This document shows, in pieces, positions 8,053 through 17,014 of a stretch of DNA of 32,851 nt. A model generated the notes under the pieces. That model saw only the letters and a list, made by a program, of their open reading frames with translations, searched no databases and was not told where the DNA came from. This DNA is from a virus, in IMG/VR virus record IMGVR_UViG_3300008448_000358, positions 1 through 32,851 of that record; one strand, written 5' to 3'. The translations under genes were made by a program, and so were the position numbers. Positions within the stretch are counted from its first letter, which is position 1. Each line of letters starts with the position of its first letter.

Positions 8053-11000
8053 TTATCTTACTTGGTTTACTGTCAAGATTATGGATGGTGAACGAGGTAT
8101 GTTTCCTGTTGCTGCTACAGTTTCAAATGTTGTATTGTTACTATCTGATTGATACGCCAATTCATAATAAGAACCTGATGTTGCAGTATCCCATAAGTTC
8201 AACGCTAATACATCTTTATGGTTTGAAGCAACGGTTATATATGTCGCAGTGTCCGCTACATTTGTTCCATCTTTCTTTAACCATACTGCTATATTACCTT
8301 CACCTGAACCTTGTGATATTTGTGTACTGAATTGAACATTATAAGTTCCACTTCTATCAACAAGAACTTTTGAACCACTATTAATTAATTGAACTGAATT
8401 TACGTTTAATGATGTGTCAAATATAAATGAACCTGATTGATTTGCGGTTGCTGTATATGACCCTGTTGAATAGAACGCACCTACTCCCATTAACACTGGT
8501 AGTGCTTGTAATGGTGTTGCTCTTGTTAATACACCTGTACTATCTGTGGTTACAAAATAAGAACCTGTATTGTCATTTAAATTACTTACTCTTAATGAAC
8601 CTGTTACTTGTGTATCATCACCAATTTGTAATGGGTCTGTTCCTTGTTTATGGAATATTCTTGATGATGCTTGTGTACCTAATTCAAATTTATCATCAAA
8701 TACTGAACCTGATGAATAAGATGTTGCACCTAATAAAAGGTTTTTAGAACCACCTGCGTGACCATTATGTGAACCGATAAAAATGTTACCTGAACCTGAT
8801 ATAAAGTCATCACCCGCACCTTGAATAATTGAGTTATTAGAACCTGTGGCAAATGGTGAGAAGAATCCGTTAAACACCATATTCTTTTCAGAACCTGCAA
8901 AGAATCCACCATTTAAACCTTGAACGTTACCAACAACTGTGTTGTATGTATCTGTATTTCTATATAACCAGTTTGAACCACCTAATGTCCTAATTACACC
9001 TTCATTACTTGATGTACCAACTCTTAATGGTGATGAACCTGATATTAATACACTACCTGTAATATTTTGTGTTGCTGCAATTGAACCTGTTGTGATTACA
9101 AAATTTGGTATTTCAATTGCACCTGTGATACCACCTGATACATTCAATCCACCTGATACAATTAATGAACCTGATACGTTTACTAATGAACCTGATGTAA
9201 TCCAAAATCCTGTTCTTCTTGCACTTGTTCCTGTACCTGTACCTACTGCAAATACAATCTCTTGTGATTGATGTAAACTTGTTGCGTCATTATATCTACC
9301 AAATATTGCAGTACCACCGAACGCATTTGCTGGATGTGTTCCTGAAACAATTAAGTTTTGTCCCCAAACAACTGAGTTTTGTAAACTTGAAAATTCTGAA
9401 CCTACTGCTGATGCGGTTACTGATGTTGAACCACCACCTAATAAGTTACCTGTTATAGTTCTTCTATTTGTAGGATTTGAACCTGATACCCAAATACCAA
9501 CCCCATTACCACCAATAATATTATTATTTAAAGATAACCCATTTTGTAATCCTGATGCTGAACTTGATACCAAGTTAGTCACAGTTAATAAACTACCATT
9601 AGTTAAGTTATTGGTCATCGTTACAGATGAACTAATGTGGTTTATAGTATTTGTTGCCGCTCCAAAATAGTTTTGTTGAATTGTTGTTAAGAATGGTAAT
9701 TGAATGTTGTTAGCAGTAGATGTTACCGCACCATTATTAATGTTATTCGAATAGTTTATTGAACCACTCTGATGGTTAATATTTACAGAATTGAAAACAC
9801 CATTATTACTAATAGTTGGTGTTAATAACGCTCCTGATGTAAACGCCATCGCAATAGATGACATATTAATATTGGAGTTTGTGTTTGGTCTATAAACAGA
9901 TGCGGTATTTAAAGTTTGTTGACCTGCTTGAATATTTAAATTACCATTACTATAACCATAAGTTCCTACTGCAATTGAACTTGGTCTTGGTCCACCCATA
10001 AAAATATTATTGGAACCTGATATGACAATTGAACCTGTTAAGTTTGCTGTTGCAGGTCCTGCTGTACCACCAAAGAATATATTTGATTGTGATATTGCCG
10101 CTGATGCTGATATGTTCGCTTTAACCGAACCTGATTCATAAGCTTCAGAACCAATAAAAATCATTCCGTTATTTAGACTGTTTCCAATTAAGGAACCTGA
10201 AATAACTTGACTACCTCTGAATATATTTGAACCTGTTGTTGCAAAAGAACCTGTGTTAATTGAAGCTGCTGAACCTGTATTAACTGTTAAGTTGAAAGTT
10301 GTTCCATCTCCTTTTGTAAAAGTAAGAACGTTTCCTGCTACACTACCTGTGGTCATAAATGAACCACTCTCTGCTTCTGTTACATAAGAACTTGTTGCTG
10401 CAATCAAAGAATTAACCTTACCATCATTTGATGATGTATAAGAGTTGAATGAACCTGTATCTAATTTTTGATTTACTGAACCTGTTGTTGCAAATCCTAA
10501 ATCAACTATTTGTTGTGAACCTGAAATTACACCATTTGGTAATACTGTTGGTGCATAACTTGCTGACAACGCTTGTGTTGCGTATGATGCAGTTCCTTGT
10601 AAAGAACCTGTGATACCACCTGTTACTTTTAATGTTCCTGTAACTTCTGTATCACCATCTATTACAACTTTGAATAATCCACTATTAATTGTAATATCAC
10701 CAGCGGTGCCAGGGTTTCCAATATTGTTTGTTAATAGTGTATTACCAACAACGACATTACCATCAGTTCTAATCTCACCTGTACTTCTTAATGAACCTGT
10801 TATAGATAATGGTCCGTTTGGTAATACTACTGTACCATATAATGTTTGTACGTCATCTGATGCATCACCAAATTGGTTTGAACCACTTGAGTATATTACT
10901 GAAGCAGTTTCGTAAACTGTGTTTACATATGTGAACGATGCGGATGTAGCACTGATGTTTCCTGTTATGTTAACTGAACCTGTTACATTAACACTACCAT

Positions 11001-11577
11001 TTATATTTTGTTGACCCACAAAGTTGTTTGAACCTGTGGTTGCGTAACTACCTGTCTTACCTTCTAAACTACCTAATCTATTGTCCTGACCTAAATCAGT
11101 TGTTGCTATGCTTTGCGAAAGCGAAGTAAGCGATGAAGTAGTAGCATAAGAACCAGTGCTAGCGATAAGACTATTAACCTTACTATCATTTGAACTTGTG
11201 TACGAATTGAAGGAACTTGTTTGTAAGAATCCTAAATCTATTATTTGTTGTGAACCTGATATTGTTCCTGATGGGACTGAACCTGTATCAACACTCAAAT
11301 TGAATGTTGAACCATCTCCTTTTGTGAATGTCAAAACATTTCCTGCAACACTACCTGTCTTCATTAAAGAACCAGTGTCTGCACCACCAACAGGTGCACC
11401 ATTTACGGTGAATGTACCTGAGATGTTTACCTGTGTTTGACTTATTTGTAAAGGAGATGACCCACCCAAACCATCTGTTACGGTTTGTAGGTTAGCTGTC
11501 AGTCCCGTATTAGCATTATTAAGGTTTAATAAACCTTGATAAGATTGTGAGACATATTGATTAGTAAGTTGACCCAT
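8053..11577 (-). CDS. long Gly/Ser/Thr-rich tail fibre with C1q-like C-terminus
   Basis: The 1174-residue fibre is dominated by short SGS, TGS and SITGS beta-repeats, typical of trimeric phage fibres. The module GSVAGNVLTFTKGDG occurs near residues 75-100 and again near 409-435. A second module with SFNSYTSSND and VNSLIA occurs near 123-144 and again near 375-400, but in swapped order relative to the first, so the gene grew by modular duplication. The last ~140 residues (from about 1035) contain VLVDRSGTYNVQFSTQISQG and AVWLKKDGTNV, then IILTVNQVR at the end. This is the layout of a C1q/TNF-like jelly-roll head, a fold used for receptor binding. Its position between the duplicated neck protein and the gp10-like gene is unusual, since fibres usually follow the tail tip. 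Confidence 0.8.
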   Translation of the reverse strand: MGQLTNQYVSQSYQGLLNLNNANTGLTANLQTVTDGLGGSSPLQISQTQVNISGTFTVNGAPVGGADTGSLMKTGSVAGNVLTFTKGDGSTFNLSVDTGSVPSGTISGSQQIIDLGFLQTSSFNSYTSSNDSKVNSLIASTGSYATTSSLTSLSQSIATTDLGQDNRLGSLEGKTGSYATTGSNNFVGQQNINGSVNVTGSVNITGNISATSASFTYVNTVYETASVIYSSGSNQFGDASDDVQTLYGTVVLPNGPLSITGSLRSTGEIRTDGNVVVGNTLLTNNIGNPGTAGDITINSGLFKVVIDGDTEVTGTLKVTGGITGSLQGTASYATQALSASYAPTVLPNGVISGSQQIVDLGFATTGSVNQKLDTGSFNSYTSSNDGKVNSLIAATSSYVTEAESGSFMTTGSVAGNVLTFTKGDGTTFNLTVNTGSAASINTGSFATTGSNIFRGSQVISGSLIGNSLNNGMIFIGSEAYESGSVKANISASAAISQSNIFFGGTAGPATANLTGSIVISGSNNIFMGGPRPSSIAVGTYGYSNGNLNIQAGQQTLNTASVYRPNTNSNINMSSIAMAFTSGALLTPTISNNGVFNSVNINHQSGSINYSNNINNGAVTSTANNIQLPFLTTIQQNYFGAATNTINHISSSVTMTNNLTNGSLLTVTNLVSSSASGLQNGLSLNNNIIGGNGVGIWVSGSNPTNRRTITGNLLGGGSTSVTASAVGSEFSSLQNSVVWGQNLIVSGTHPANAFGGTAIFGRYNDATSLHQSQEIVFAVGTGTGTSARRTGFWITSGSLVNVSGSLIVSGGLNVSGGITGAIEIPNFVITTGSIAATQNITGSVLISGSSPLRVGTSSNEGVIRTLGGSNWLYRNTDTYNTVVGNVQGLNGGFFAGSEKNMVFNGFFSPFATGSNNSIIQGAGDDFISGSGNIFIGSHNGHAGGSKNLLLGATSYSSGSVFDDKFELGTQASSRIFHKQGTDPLQIGDDTQVTGSLRVSNLNDNTGSYFVTTDSTGVLTRATPLQALPVLMGVGAFYSTGSYTATANQSGSFIFDTSLNVNSVQLINSGSKVLVDRSGTYNVQFSTQISQGSGEGNIAVWLKKDGTNVADTATYITVASNHKDVLALNLWDTATSGSYYELAYQSDSNNTTFETVAATGNIPRSPSIILTVNQVR

Positions 11578-11596
11578 AGTTTAAAATATATTTGTG

Positions 11597-12601
11597 TTAT
11601 ACGTTTTTCCAATCTGTTGATATAGTGTTCCATAGTTCAGCCAATTCAAACCATTTCTTGTTTACAAATGGTCTTTCAGGAACGTTACATCTATTGTAGT
11701 CGAAAGGTTGTGTTATTACAAGTGACATAGTCCAACCAGCCAATACATCCTCAAATCTTTCAAGAAATGGTTCCACGGTTGCGTCCCACTCACTTTCGTA
11801 CTCTGATAAATATAGATAAGTGAACACATCCTTCATTATTTCAAGAGTATCATTCATAACATCTCTTTGGTTAGAATAATCATCTTTGAGTCTATCTGCT
11901 ACAATTATTTGGAGATTATACGTTAATTGATTTTGGTCTAATATAGTGTCATTTGGTATAACATATAATTTTGTATATATGGGAGATTGTTTGGTCTCAA
12001 TATCCATTGTTAATTGGGTTAAATCACCAAAACCAAATGAGTTAATCTGTTCGTGTGCCTGTGCAAGTCCTTTCAAGTCATCAATAATTTGATAATATGT
12101 TACCTTGTTCACACTTCTTGGTAATGTAAATCCTGACATTATTGGAAGTACACAGGTGTTATAATCAAAAGGTTGTTCAATTTGAATGTTCATCGTCCAA
12201 CCACCTAATACAGTTTCAAACCTTTCAAGAAAAGGAGTGACATTTGGACTCCATAATGGAGTATAATCTATTGAGAAACCACCCCAAGTTGCAGTATAAG
12301 ATTGGTATAATATGGTAAAAATATCCTTACAAATCTCCAAAGTATCGGACATTACCTCCTGTTGATTGGATAAATCATCCTTAATTTGGTCCAATATAAT
12401 TATAGAAAAGTTATATAATAATCTATTTTGTGCTAGTTGTACCTGACCAGGAACCACATACATCTTTGTATATACGGGTTCTTGTTTGGTCTCAATATCC
12501 ATCGTGATTTGGGTTATATCCCCGTATCCAAAAGAATTGATTTGGTTGTGATAGTATGCAATACCGCTAAGGTCTTGAATAATCTGTTTGTAATTAACCA
12601 T
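11597..12601 (-). CDS. tandem-duplicated tail/neck protein
   Basis: The 334 residues are two copies of one ~150-residue domain. Copy 1 (about 1-155) has INSFGYGDITQITMDIETKQ and copy 2 (about 167-310) has INSFGFGDLTQLTMDIETKQ. Each copy goes on with YTK-x-YV-x-P, a helix containing D-x-L-E-x-x-K-D-[IV]-F, then PFLERFE, GWTM and QPFDYN. A ~25-residue tail with Trp residues closes the protein. Each single domain has the size and helix/strand order of small tail-terminator or neck proteins. Placement next to the chaperone-like gene and upstream of the fibre and gp10-like genes supports a neck or tail-completion role, by inference. Other phages may carry this as a single-domain protein. Confidence 0.65.
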   Translation of the reverse strand: MVNYKQIIQDLSGIAYYHNQINSFGYGDITQITMDIETKQEPVYTKMYVVPGQVQLAQNRLLYNFSIIILDQIKDDLSNQQEVMSDTLEICKDIFTILYQSYTATWGGFSIDYTPLWSPNVTPFLERFETVLGGWTMNIQIEQPFDYNTCVLPIMSGFTLPRSVNKVTYYQIIDDLKGLAQAHEQINSFGFGDLTQLTMDIETKQSPIYTKLYVIPNDTILDQNQLTYNLQIIVADRLKDDYSNQRDVMNDTLEIMKDVFTYLYLSEYESEWDATVEPFLERFEDVLAGWTMSLVITQPFDYNRCNVPERPFVNKKWFELAELWNTISTDWKNV

Positions 12602-12618
12602 ATATAATAAATATAAAT

Positions 12619-13436
12619 TTAGATGGTTTTGGTTTGTTTATTTTGTAATTTCTTTTGTTCTCTATCATAATCCAATAAATAGGATAGTTGATTCAATATC
12701 TCAATTAACTTTTTTTGGTAGATAAGTTCGTGTTTTGCAATATCGTTTGCAGCAACTCTGTTGACGATAATGAACCAACCGTACGCCTTTTGAAAATTGC
12801 TGCGAATATCCATTTCCTCATCACCCACATTAGCTTTATCTTCATCCATATCGATAATGTCGGCATCGAAGACAGATGGGAATAATTTAAAAATCTGTTT
12901 GCGTAGTTGATAAAAAAAAACTGAGCACCTAATATATACTTCACATCTAACTTCTTTTTAAACAATTCAGACCTTTCTTTCATTGTATCAACATTATATT
13001 TCTCAATCTTATAATCGTGTTCTGACTTTTCTTCTGTGATTGGTCTATACATTACCGCTGCAAGTATGTGTAACATATTGAGTAACTCATCTGCTTTCTT
13101 TGTTGAAATGGTGTCCATATCCACAAACTCAGCAAAAGTTAAGTCCCTCCAATTTGGAAAGAACCCATAATGAACACCATCAATTTCAAATCTGTCAATA
13201 AACTTTGGTTTCTCTAATGGAATTTGTGACATTATATATGCCGCAAGATATTGTACCTCCTGATAATCTGCATCCAATAGTTCTTCTAATGGTGCATCAG
13301 AAATTATGTTTACAATCTTTGCCGCAAAGTAGTCATCAGAAAATAAGTCTTTAACCTTATATATCTTTGAATAACTTTCAATAGATATAAAATCTGGTAT
13401 TACATATTCTTGTTCTTCTAATTTAAATTTTATCAT
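12619..13436 (-). CDS. tail-chaperone-like protein with apparent -1 frameshift at T9
   Basis: The first frame starts at 13436, overlaps the terminase stop by ATGA and runs to 12705 (243 residues). At residues 173-175 (Phe-Phe-Phe) it crosses nine T on the coding strand (12920-12912). Beyond this point the 0 frame becomes atypical, while the -1 frame stays open to 12619. The -1 frame continues FFFYQLRKQIFKLF, then an acidic stretch (DMDEDKANVGDEEMD) and a helical end. Reading one T twice gives a 272-residue product. The N-terminal part (PNWRDLTFAEFVDMD, then AAVMYRPITEE) resembles tail assembly or chaperone-type proteins, a class that often uses -1 frameshifting. A homopolymer indel in the assembly would give the same picture. 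The spurious separate ORF for the second half would start at 12849. Confidence 0.65.
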
Positions 13437-14761
13437 ATTCTTGCTATTAAGTATCTTCCTGTTGTTTTTAGGTTTTTTATTTCAGGTAACATTCTCATCA
13501 TCAGTGCGTCAGATAAATCGGGTGACTTACCCAATACTCTTTTCATTTCATCCTTTGATTGAACAGCTACCTTATTATCTTTATCAATATCTTTTAATTT
13601 AACCGCTAATAGTTCCTGTGTCAAGTCCTCAATCATACTTGGTTCTAATATGTTAATACTAATCTTACCTTCCCTAAACATATCAGATAGTTTTACATAA
13701 CATTGTGATTTAAGATTGGAAAAGTTCTGTCCGTGTAATGGTGATGAGTTGTTAACAAAGTTTGTTGCTCTTAAAATATCTGCTGTTCCTCCTCCAACGC
13801 CATCACTATCTACAATACAATTCTGTGGGTGTATCCCGTGTGAGCGCATTAGGTCTTGTATATTGGACGATAATTCTGTGGTTGATAGTTTCCTATACAC
13901 GTGACATTCTACAAGAACCAGACCAACCCAAACCATTACTACGGACCTATCATCACCAAACCTCGCTACGTCAATTGTCATATATTTTTTATCCTGTGTA
14001 TTTGGAACCATTCTAAATACTGAACCTGATATTTCATCAAACTTGAATAGACTATCTGACTCATCCAAATAATCCCAATCACCTTCTAACAATCTTCTTC
14101 TTTGTTGTGGAGGTAACTCCTTTAACATTTCAATATATGATGGTGGGAGGTATGGGTTGTCCAGAGGTAACGAGGGTATGAAAACTTTGTTTTCTTCTAA
14201 TGTTCCTTGTGTATGTGGTAAATAAAAATCTTTTTTAATCCAATTGTTTGCAGGGTTACACGTCATTAATATTTTAGGTATAAGATTATATTCATTTAAT
14301 TTATATCTTATACGTGACTTAACAATACTAAATGCTAGTGATGTTATTTGTGTAGCCTCATCAATGAAACAAGCGGATACCTCCAACGAACCTAAAGAAT
14401 CATAGTTGGGGTCAGAGGGATTGTAAGCAAGGTCCTTGAATATAATTTCTGAACCGTTATAGAATGTAAGAACGTTTGACTGACCATTGTAATTGAAATG
14501 TTGACCACTCTTAAATCCCATTGTACTGAGTAAGTCAAAGAGAGTATTGAGTGTGGTTAGTTTTAATTGTGTCAATACTGCACGACCAATCAAACATCTA
14601 ATACCTTGATGTTGTAGACATAAGGTGGTAATCCAAAGTGTCCCAACCCAACTCTTTCCTCCACCTGCCGACCCACCAAATAATACAACGTTAGTCTTGT
14701 TGTCCGTCAGGTATCTCCACGCTTCCGATTGTCTCTTGGTCGGTGATATTGTTATCTCCAT
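13433..14761 (-). CDS. terL: terminase large subunit (ATPase-nuclease)
   Basis: This is the DNA-packaging motor. Numbering from the upstream in-frame ATG at 14788, Walker A is GGSAGGGKS (38-46), Walker B is ACFIDEA (139-145) and the coupling motif MTCNPAN is at 175-181. The RNase H-like nuclease domain shows TIDVARFGDD (Asp273), CIVDSDGVGGG (Asp327/Asp329) and SPDLSDALMMR (Asp427). All expected catalytic features are present, so it should be active. I prefer the start at 14761 (MEITISPTKRQ) because it follows ACAAACAA, the A-rich context of real starts here, and matches usual family N-termini. The 14788 start would add nine residues. It overlaps the small Cys gene upstream by 71 bp and the chaperone-like gene downstream by 4 bp. 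Confidence 0.93.
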   Translation of the reverse strand: MEITISPTKRQSEAWRYLTDNKTNVVLFGGSAGGGKSWVGTLWITTLCLQHQGIRCLIGRAVLTQLKLTTLNTLFDLLSTMGFKSGQHFNYNGQSNVLTFYNGSEIIFKDLAYNPSDPNYDSLGSLEVSACFIDEATQITSLAFSIVKSRIRYKLNEYNLIPKILMTCNPANNWIKKDFYLPHTQGTLEENKVFIPSLPLDNPYLPPSYIEMLKELPPQQRRRLLEGDWDYLDESDSLFKFDEISGSVFRMVPNTQDKKYMTIDVARFGDDRSVVMVWVGLVLVECHVYRKLSTTELSSNIQDLMRSHGIHPQNCIVDSDGVGGGTADILRATNFVNNSSPLHGQNFSNLKSQCYVKLSDMFREGKISINILEPSMIEDLTQELLAVKLKDIDKDNKVAVQSKDEMKRVLGKSPDLSDALMMRMLPEIKNLKTTGRYLIARI

Positions 14762-14882
14762 TTGTTTGTAACTTACTATACCAGTCATTCAATTGTTTTG
14801 AATGTAGTTCATCTGGTGTCATTATTGGTTCGGGTGTTGGTTCATATATTACCCTCTTTGGTTTTCCACAATTACATCCCAT
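14691..14882 (-). CDS. small Cys-motif protein overlapping terL
   Basis: The 63-residue protein begins MGCNCGKPKRVIYEPTPEP, a Cys-x-Cys-Gly-Lys start followed by a Pro/Glu-rich and then a polar segment. I recognise no family. It starts 1 bp after the methyltransferase stop, in the ATATAATATG context, and its last 71 bases overlap the start of terL, which points to coupled translation. Small CxC-starting proteins near terminase genes may bind a metal, but the function is unknown. The start context and the lack of a gap support a real gene despite its size. Confidence 0.6.
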   Translation of the reverse strand: MGCNCGKPKRVIYEPTPEPIMTPDELHSKQLNDWYSKLQTNGDNNITDQETIGSVEIPDGQQD

Positions 14883-14883
14883 A

Positions 14884-15426
14884 TTATATTGTTCTTTGTT
14901 TATATGTTATACTTTTCTTATGTCCGTATATCACACCTTGGTAATCAATATCAAGATGTGGGAATTTATAGTATTCTATTTCATATCCGTTTTCTTTGAA
15001 CAAATGTTCACACGCAAGTAAAGCCGATAAGTTGTGGTACTCAATACCAATGTGTCTTACACTTTGTAAACTTTCAGGTTTCAATCCCATAAGGAATATC
15101 TCTGAACCTTCCACATCAATCTTTGCAACATCAGGTTTAACTGCATCAAAATAGAAACTGAACTTTTCTAACCTATCAACATAATCACAGAATTGAACAA
15201 AGTTCTTTACGTTGAAGTTTTGTTTATACCAATTATAACTTTCTTGTGATGGGTCAACACCATAAACCATCTTGGCTTCTTTCTGAATCCAATACATTGG
15301 TGTTGGTGTGTGTTCTGAATTGATACCTGAACCAAGGTCCAATACGACCTGTGACTGCACTGGTAAAAACCTCCAATGGTCGGAGGGGTTTTCTGAATTA
15401 ATTAATCCTGATATTTCTCTTGTCAT
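14884..15426 (-). CDS. FkbM-type SAM-dependent methyltransferase
   Basis: The 180-residue class I methyltransferase has motif I VVLDLGSGI (27-35), the acidic loop VYGVDPS (54-60) and the FkbM signature AKIDVEGSE (101-109). A strand with IGIEYHNL follows. Known FkbM enzymes O-methylate sugars and other small hydroxyl substrates. The length is near that of a minimal FkbM domain, with no fused glycosyltransferase. It lies between small and large terminase genes, 54 bp after the first and 1 bp before the small Cys gene, so it is co-transcribed with packaging genes. Possible roles are modifying a glycan on the virion or the host surface. A DNA target is unlikely because the NPPY/DPPY motif of DNA amino-methylases is absent. 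The substrate is not predictable. Confidence 0.8.
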   Translation of the reverse strand: MTREISGLINSENPSDHWRFLPVQSQVVLDLGSGINSEHTPTPMYWIQKEAKMVYGVDPSQESYNWYKQNFNVKNFVQFCDYVDRLEKFSFYFDAVKPDVAKIDVEGSEIFLMGLKPESLQSVRHIGIEYHNLSALLACEHLFKENGYEIEYYKFPHLDIDYQGVIYGHKKSITYKQRTI

Positions 15427-15480
15427 ATATATGTATGTATGGAAAAACGAAATTTTTGTCGCAATAAAAACAAAAAAATA

Positions 15481-15867
15481 TTAATCCGTTAAGTTTATAT
15501 TGATACTGATTGGTTCTCCGTTTGATGTAATATCAATCTTTCTTTGTTCCAATCCGTATAGTTTATTTATATCTGCTAATGTTTCCCGTTCCACCCTTTT
15601 ATTGTTGTCAGCGCGGGCCCTACTAAGCAAATCAAAGTACCTTGATAACTGTTCTGCAATAATCTCTTCCGTCTTCTCTTCAAACCTTTCTTTAAGTCTA
15701 GCCTTACAGTCTGACCAAACATTCTCAGCCTGACGTTCTGTGACTCCGTATTTTTTTGAGTATTGTCTTCTAAATTCACCGTAATTAAGTTTTTGGTATA
15801 GTATCATCTCCATCGCATCAGGGATACGTTCTTCATATTCTGCTTCGGTTGTTTTTCTTCCAGCCAT
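15481..15867 (-). CDS. terS: terminase small subunit
   Basis: The 128 residues have the small-terminase plan. An N-terminal helix-turn-helix-like region (about 20-60, with YGEFRRQYSKKYGVTERQAE) would recognise the packaging site. It is followed by a long helical oligomerisation segment (about 60-100). The C-terminus ends in EQRKIDITSNGEPISININL, a tail widely found in small terminases. It would form the ring that recognises viral DNA and hands it to the large subunit. Its start overlaps the preceding gene's stop by one base (TAATG). The large subunit lies two genes downstream, separated by the methyltransferase and a small Cys protein, which is an unusual interruption. Confidence 0.8.
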   Translation of the reverse strand: MAGRKTTEAEYEERIPDAMEMILYQKLNYGEFRRQYSKKYGVTERQAENVWSDCKARLKERFEEKTEEIIAEQLSRYFDLLSRARADNNKRVERETLADINKLYGLEQRKIDITSNGEPISININLTD

Positions 15868-16226
15868 TATACATTCATTTTTAAATGGTATCTGATGTAA
15901 TTTCTCAGTTTATGGTATTGGTTATTCTTGCAACTAATACAATTATCAAATCTAAACTCTTCATTGAATAGTTGTTGATAAACCCCATTAATAAATACTT
16001 TCGCTTCCTCTCTTATTCCATCTCTGTTTACCACCTCGTGATATGCTTTAACAATATCCTCATCATCAAATACGATTAATGGTTCAGGTGTTAAATCAAT
16101 TGTTGGTAGTTCTGTTACCTCGTTGTTCTTCTTCTTACAGGATGTGCAACCTTTCTTCTTCTTTGGAGGATTTTCTATTGCTTCCTGTTTTGCTTTGTTG
16201 AACTTTTCTAATATATCCTCAGTCAT
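15867..16226 (-). CDS. small protein with two CxxC pairs (possible zinc binding)
   Basis: The 119-residue protein has a Lys-rich N-terminal part and Cys pairs at 27/30 (GCTSCKKK) and 96/99 (NCISCKNN). Four such cysteines could bind one zinc ion. The linker is acidic and Pro-rich, and the C-terminus is basic (HKLRNYIRYHLK). No family is recognised. It overlaps the sigma-like gene by 8 bp (ATGACTGA) and the small terminase by 1 bp, so the three are translated as a coupled set. This position suggests a role in late gene control or packaging initiation, but there is no direct evidence. Confidence 0.6.
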   Translation of the reverse strand: MTEDILEKFNKAKQEAIENPPKKKKGCTSCKKKNNEVTELPTIDLTPEPLIVFDDEDIVKAYHEVVNRDGIREEAKVFINGVYQQLFNEEFRFDNCISCKNNQYHKLRNYIRYHLKMNV

Positions 16227-16758
16227 TTTCTTTAAGTTTTTGTATTACGTTTTTCTTAATTGTTTCTTTGCTCTCTTTGATATATTTGATAATGGATGAT
16301 TTTGGTATTTCTGTGTGTTTTGCCACTTTATTTACACTACCTAAACATAAATAGAGTCCTAATAAATTTTTGTGAAACCACGTTAATTCTGAGTACTCTA
16401 GTTCTAATATACTGAATAATTGTTGTTTTTCAAAGGATTTTTGTTCATCTGATGCTTCAAATAAACTATTGGTATTAACGTTAGACATAAAGTCATCATA
16501 CTTGAGAAACTCTCTTCTTATCTTATAGTAGAATGGACTGGTCTTACTTATCCAATTTATTCTGATGATTGAAACGATGTAGTATTTTATACTACTGTCA
16601 TCATAGAATTTAAGTGTGATATGTTCTTTTTGATATAGTTGGATTATTACTTCGTGTAATAAGTCCTGAGTTAAATCGTGATTCTTGGTTATTTTCTTTG
16701 TAATCTTCAATAACTCGTAATAGTTCTTGGTAATGAACTGTTCAACTTCTTTATTCAT
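16219..16758 (-). CDS. phage sigma-70-like (ECF-type) transcription factor
   Basis: The 179-residue protein has the two-domain plan of a small sigma factor. The region 2 helix NHDLTQDLLHEVIIQLYQK (about 27-45) is followed by a Trp-bearing segment (SIIRINWISKT). A C-terminal region 4-like helix-turn-helix is seen in SVNKVAKHTEIPKSSIIKYI (about 139-158). Length matches ECF sigma factors. It should bind host core RNA polymerase and redirect it to phage promoters, most simply those of the structural genes. The similarity is judged by eye and the N-terminal sequence is divergent. It overlaps both neighbours by 8 bp, so its amount is tied to the upstream small gene and to the CxxC gene. Confidence 0.7.
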   Translation of the reverse strand: MNKEVEQFITKNYYELLKITKKITKNHDLTQDLLHEVIIQLYQKEHITLKFYDDSSIKYYIVSIIRINWISKTSPFYYKIRREFLKYDDFMSNVNTNSLFEASDEQKSFEKQQLFSILELEYSELTWFHKNLLGLYLCLGSVNKVAKHTEIPKSSIIKYIKESKETIKKNVIQKLKEND

Positions 16759-17014
16759 TTAATAATTTTCTAATTTTATACATCACCTCACAAATCTCAT
16801 ATTGTTCATTTGATTCATTGACCATAATACTTGATTCCAACATCTTATCTAATATATCCATCCTGTTAATCTCTGCGTTGAGGGTTTTATCTAATATGGT
16901 TAACATTGAATCCATAATGGTTAAACATAGTTGTTCTTTATCTTCTTCTGTCATATCCCAATAGGATTCTGGTATTTCCAATTCTCCCACTTTAATGTGT
17001 TTTGAATGAGACAT
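16751..17014 (-). CDS. hypothetical 87-residue protein
   Basis: This is a small acidic, mostly helical protein starting MSHSKHIKVGELEIPESYWD and ending YKIRKLLNE. I do not recognise it. An in-frame GTG at 17035 would add seven residues. The ATG at 17014 is preferred because it follows TATAGAT, like other starts in this operon. It overlaps the zinc/HTH gene by 23 bp and the sigma-like gene by 8 bp. Located directly before a sigma factor, it could be an anti-sigma or accessory protein, but that is speculation from position. Confidence 0.6.
   Translation of the reverse strand: MSHSKHIKVGELEIPESYWDMTEEDKEQLCLTIMDSMLTILDKTLNAEINRMDILDKMLESSIMVNESNEQYEICEVMYKIRKLLNE

Noticed and set aside
12705-12911. 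0-frame C-terminus of the chaperone-like gene as the functional end
   Set aside because: After the T9 run the 0 frame is rich in Trp, Arg, Met and Ile, in an order unlike the family, while the -1 frame gives a better continuation. It may still be made as a short product.
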